15,706 nt of DNA from RGIG9041 sp045612565 (GTDB taxonomy: Bacteria > Bacillota > Clostridia > Oscillospirales > QAKW01). Shown piece by piece: positions 13,027-15,706 of this stretch. Each line of letters begins with the position of its first letter. Position 1 is the first letter of the stretch. The notes under the pieces are model-generated. The model made no database searches, was not told where the DNA came from, and saw only the letters and a list, made by a program, of their open reading frames with translations. The translations under genes were made by a program, and so were the position numbers. Location: positions 1 through 15,706 of the forward strand of contig JAZKZG010000091.1 of the NCBI GenBank assembly GCA_045612565.1, given 5' to 3'.

Positions 13027-15706
13027 ATGACAAAAAGAATTATTTCAACTCTACTTATGATAACGCTTTTGTTATCGCTGCTTCTAGGCATAAACATACC
13101 TGCATCGGCGGCAATAATCGGTTTTTCTGTTTCTCCAGTTGTTCTATTTGGCGGTAATGACGAGTATAACATTGTCTGGGAAAATGATGTTGCAAGTATA
13201 GGTTATGTCGAATATGTTTTGGATGGTTATACATACGTTGTTTACGACGAGGAGAATGGTGTTGTGCGCAGTGATGATAAAATGCACACTGTTCGTATTC
13301 CGCAGGAACATCTTGATAAGGCAGGTGCATATACTGTTGTTGCAAAAGAGGTTATATCAAGACAAGGTTTTGACATAAAAACAGGTTCTGTTGCATATCG
13401 CGAAAACTCTTTTAAGGGTTATAGTGGACAGAGCGAAATTAAAATTGGTTTTATCTCCGACTCACATCTTAATGTTCATAATTCAACATACCGCAAGGCA
13501 ATGCTTTCTGCAATTACAAAAGTCACCGAAGAATTTATGGGCGGTCCTGATATTGTTGTAATGCAGGGTGATATCGTAAATGAATTAATGGCAAAACAAG
13601 AGTACTATGATCTTTTTGCAATGTTCAGCGCCGCAAGTCTCGGCGGTCAGCGCCCTGTTGTTTATGCGGTCGGTAACCACGAAAAACGCGGTTTTTATTC
13701 AAAAGAAATTGAAAAATATCTTGTTTATGATACAGGCGAGTTTTATGGTCAAATAAATTATGGTCCGATTTCTACTTATGTTGTTGATATCGGTGAGGAT
13801 AAAGAAGACACAAGTACTTCATACACTGTTCCCGATGGCAGTGTTGTTGATATGGAGCGTTATTATCCCGAACAGCTTTATTATTTCCAAAACCATCCCG
13901 GCTTTAAAGCGGGTGCAACATATACCTTTACACTCGGTCACAGTCATATGTATGTCGGTCATAATACCTATGCCGCCAACGCATATGAATATGCAAAGGT
14001 ATTTGAAAAAAAGGGTGCAGATTTCCACATATGTGGTCATACACATCAACTAAGATATAGTGATAAAACAACATATCTTCCGTTTCCGCTTATCGAGGAC
14101 GGTAATTATGGTGACAGTAATAAAACAACACAGCGTTCGGTACTTGTTTCTCTGAAAGACGGCAATTATTATATAAAGGCAATGAATCAGACGGGTGGAA
14201 CTGTATGGTCACAGACAATAAATGTATCTGAAAACGGAGACCCACCTGCGCCTACTACAAAAAGCACTCCTTATATTTATAATGAAGACTCAAATACATC
14301 AACTTCAAACTCCAATGCAACGATATCAATACCCACCGCTGCAGGTATTTCAACAAGTGCGCTCAAAGGTGCAAGTAGTACCACTGCAATTGTTACAAAA
14401 CCTGTTGTTTTTGATGCAGGAGAGTATTATTCTGTTGTATGGCAGACTACAAAGGATATTAAGTCTGCGGGTTATGTTGATATAAAGGGTATTGACAAAA
14501 CCTTCATGGATGCTCACGGCGGAAAACTTCGTACTGAGGTTACTCATTCTGTGCGTATTCCAAAAGCAACCTTAAACGGTCAGACATATACAGTAAGCAG
14601 TCGTGTAGTAACCAACTATAACGGTTACGGATTGGTTGAAAATAAAGGTAAAAACCCTCTGACGTTCGGCCCTTATTCTACTGGTGCTACCGTTCAATTT
14701 GCAGATGTCGCCTCCAAAACTGATGACTATAATATAATAGCTGTTGCTAATAAAACAGGCGGGGAGGAAGATGCAAATAAACTACTGTCAAAATACTCCG
14801 ACCAACCCGATCTTTTGGTTCTTACAGGCGATATGGTACAAAATCTTGACAGTGAGCAAAGTTTTGCATCAATACTCGATTATGCAAATATCGTTTCAAA
14901 CGGTGTATGTCCTGTACTCTTACTTCGCGGTGAAAATGAAACTAAAGGTGAGTTTGCACCGTACCTTTCGCGCATAATCCGCCCTGTAACTCCTGAACTT
15001 GTTTTAAATCGCACATATCACAACTTTAAACAAGGCACTCTTTCGGTAATAGGTCTTGATACGGCAACCAAAAACACGGATGCATATATTGGTTACAACG
15101 GATACGCAGGTTTTGATAAATTACGTATTGAGCAGAATAAATGGCTTAAAGAGATTATTCCCGAAACATTTAAAAATAATTATAATATTGTTTTTGCTAA
15201 TTCTACCAGTTTAAAATACTGTGCAGGTATCAACTTTGCCAAAAACTTCAAGCAGCATAATATCCATCTTACTGTTGGTGCAGGAAAAACAACACAGTTT
15301 ACAAACGGTAATACCTATTGTTCAAATGTCGCTATAGGTGATGCTGACGCTGTTGTTATAAACTGTAAGGATAATATAATTACAGTAAACGAAGTTTCAA
15401 GTGAGATTAAACAACTTGGTCAAATTAATACACAAGATGTTACTTATATCGATCCGGAACCAACGCCTGATCCTACACCGGATCCCGATCCCACACCGGA
15501 TCCCGATCCTACTCCGGATCCCGATCCTACTCCGGATCCCGATCCCACTCCGGATCCTGATCCTACACCGGATCCTGATCCCACACCGGATCCCGATCCC
15601 ACACCGGATCCTGATCCTAAACCTCAACCTACGCCTGATCCCAAACCTGAACCCACTCCATCGGTTGAAATAAAGGATACATCAAAGATGTTTACCGACA
15701 TCAAGG
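13027..15706 (+). CDS. Secreted tandem metallophosphoesterase/pseudo-phosphoesterase with SLH domain onset (paralogue 3, cut at right edge)
   Basis: 893 codons are visible, running off the window. ATG 13027 lies 4 nt after AAAGGAGG (13015-13022), the strongest ribosome binding site in the array. The signal peptide MTKRIISTLL... ends at PASA (residue 28). The order is as in its paralogues: beta-sandwich, then active-type phosphoesterase with Asp145/His147, Asp182, Asn217/His218 (GNHE), His305 and His338/His340 (GHTH). Next come the second beta-sandwich and the degenerate phosphoesterase with VANKT (573-577), GDMV (601-604) and GENE (635-638). Overall it is clearly more divergent than the other two are from each other. 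The linker is not acidic but Pro-rich: eight TPDPDP hexapeptides (817-864) and related tetrapeptides. It ends at MFTDIK (888-893), the typical beginning of an SLH repeat, so genuine SLH domains probably follow outside the window. No own promoter is evident. Confidence 0.9.
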   Translation, partial: MTKRIISTLLMITLLLSLLLGINIPASAAIIGFSVSPVVLFGGNDEYNIVWENDVASIGYVEYVLDGYTYVVYDEENGVVRSDDKMHTVRIPQEHLDKAGAYTVVAKEVISRQGFDIKTGSVAYRENSFKGYSGQSEIKIGFISDSHLNVHNSTYRKAMLSAITKVTEEFMGGPDIVVMQGDIVNELMAKQEYYDLFAMFSAASLGGQRPVVYAVGNHEKRGFYSKEIEKYLVYDTGEFYGQINYGPISTYVVDIGEDKEDTSTSYTVPDGSVVDMERYYPEQLYYFQNHPGFKAGATYTFTLGHSHMYVGHNTYAANAYEYAKVFEKKGADFHICGHTHQLRYSDKTTYLPFPLIEDGNYGDSNKTTQRSVLVSLKDGNYYIKAMNQTGGTVWSQTINVSENGDPPAPTTKSTPYIYNEDSNTSTSNSNATISIPTAAGISTSALKGASSTTAIVTKPVVFDAGEYYSVVWQTTKDIKSAGYVDIKGIDKTFMDAHGGKLRTEVTHSVRIPKATLNGQTYTVSSRVVTNYNGYGLVENKGKNPLTFGPYSTGATVQFADVASKTDDYNIIAVANKTGGEEDANKLLSKYSDQPDLLVLTGDMVQNLDSEQSFASILDYANIVSNGVCPVLLLRGENETKGEFAPYLSRIIRPVTPELVLNRTYHNFKQGTLSVIGLDTATKNTDAYIGYNGYAGFDKLRIEQNKWLKEIIPETFKNNYNIVFANSTSLKYCAGINFAKNFKQHNIHLTVGAGKTTQFTNGNTYCSNVAIGDADAVVINCKDNIITVNEVSSEIKQLGQINTQDVTYIDPEPTPDPTPDPDPTPDPDPTPDPDPTPDPDPTPDPDPTPDPDPTPDPDPTPDPDPKPQPTPDPKPEPTPSVEIKDTSKMFTDIK
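15475..15618 (+). repeat. Eight tandem 18-bp units encoding TPDPDP
   Basis: There are eight in-frame 18-bp units of the form ACxCCGGATCCyGATCCy, differing only at third codon positions, inside paralogue 3. Flanking tetrapeptides (EPTPDP, KPQPTPDPKPEP) extend the Pro/Asp linker on both sides. Such linkers usually span the wall between a surface domain and its anchor. Unit length is a multiple of three, so copy-number changes would keep the frame. Confidence 0.95.

Noticed and set aside
15475..15618. CRISPR-like array
   Set aside because: The 18-bp units are contiguous without spacers and encode a regular Pro-Asp linker in frame.

Overview
The window looks like chromosome from an anaerobic low-GC Gram-positive bacterium of the class Clostridia, perhaps an Oscillospirales/Ruminococcaceae-type gut lineage. 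The support is strong GGAGG ribosome binding sites, sigma-A-type promoters with TTGACW/TATAAT-like boxes, U-tailed terminators after most genes, a pyruvate phosphate dikinase that matches the Clostridium symbiosum residue numbering, and secreted proteins with S-layer-homology-like C-termini. The order-level placement is inference. No tRNA, rRNA, IS element, CRISPR array or integration site was seen.

Layout. (1) Bases 1-1789, minus strand: the N-terminal two thirds of ppdK, cut by the left edge. (2) Bases 1790-2151: a divergent intergenic region with an extended -10 promoter for ppdK, a pair of TTTTGACAAA direct repeats, a good promoter facing right, a 22-codon micro-ORF, and a terminator hairpin that begins in the micro-ORF's last codons. 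Directly after the hairpin comes prs (PRPP synthetase, 2152-3108), with its own terminator. (3) Bases 3174-6860: promoter, two translationally coupled ABC exporter half-transporters (3263-5026 and 5026-6819), and terminator. Their motifs show a heterodimer with one degenerate and one canonical ATPase site. (4) Bases 6871-15706: three tandem paralogous genes for large secreted proteins (973 aa, 981 aa and at least 893 aa).

Each of the three secreted proteins has a Sec signal peptide, a beta-sandwich-like domain, a calcineurin-like metallophosphoesterase domain with all metal ligands, a second copy of the beta-sandwich domain, a second metallophosphoesterase-like domain that has lost nearly all its metal ligands, and a low-complexity linker. 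The linker is acidic in the first two and TPDPDP repeats in the third. It leads into an SLH-like C-terminus. The first two genes have similar promoters and carry the same palindrome TTGTATACAA at the same distance from the -10 box. The third follows a strong hairpin and has no clear promoter.

The housekeeping genes (ppdK, prs) supply core carbon and nucleotide metabolism, and the ABC pair is probably a multidrug or peptide/lipid exporter. The three-gene array of surface enzyme/pseudoenzyme phosphoesterases is the most unusual part. Its substrate cannot be read from the sequence.
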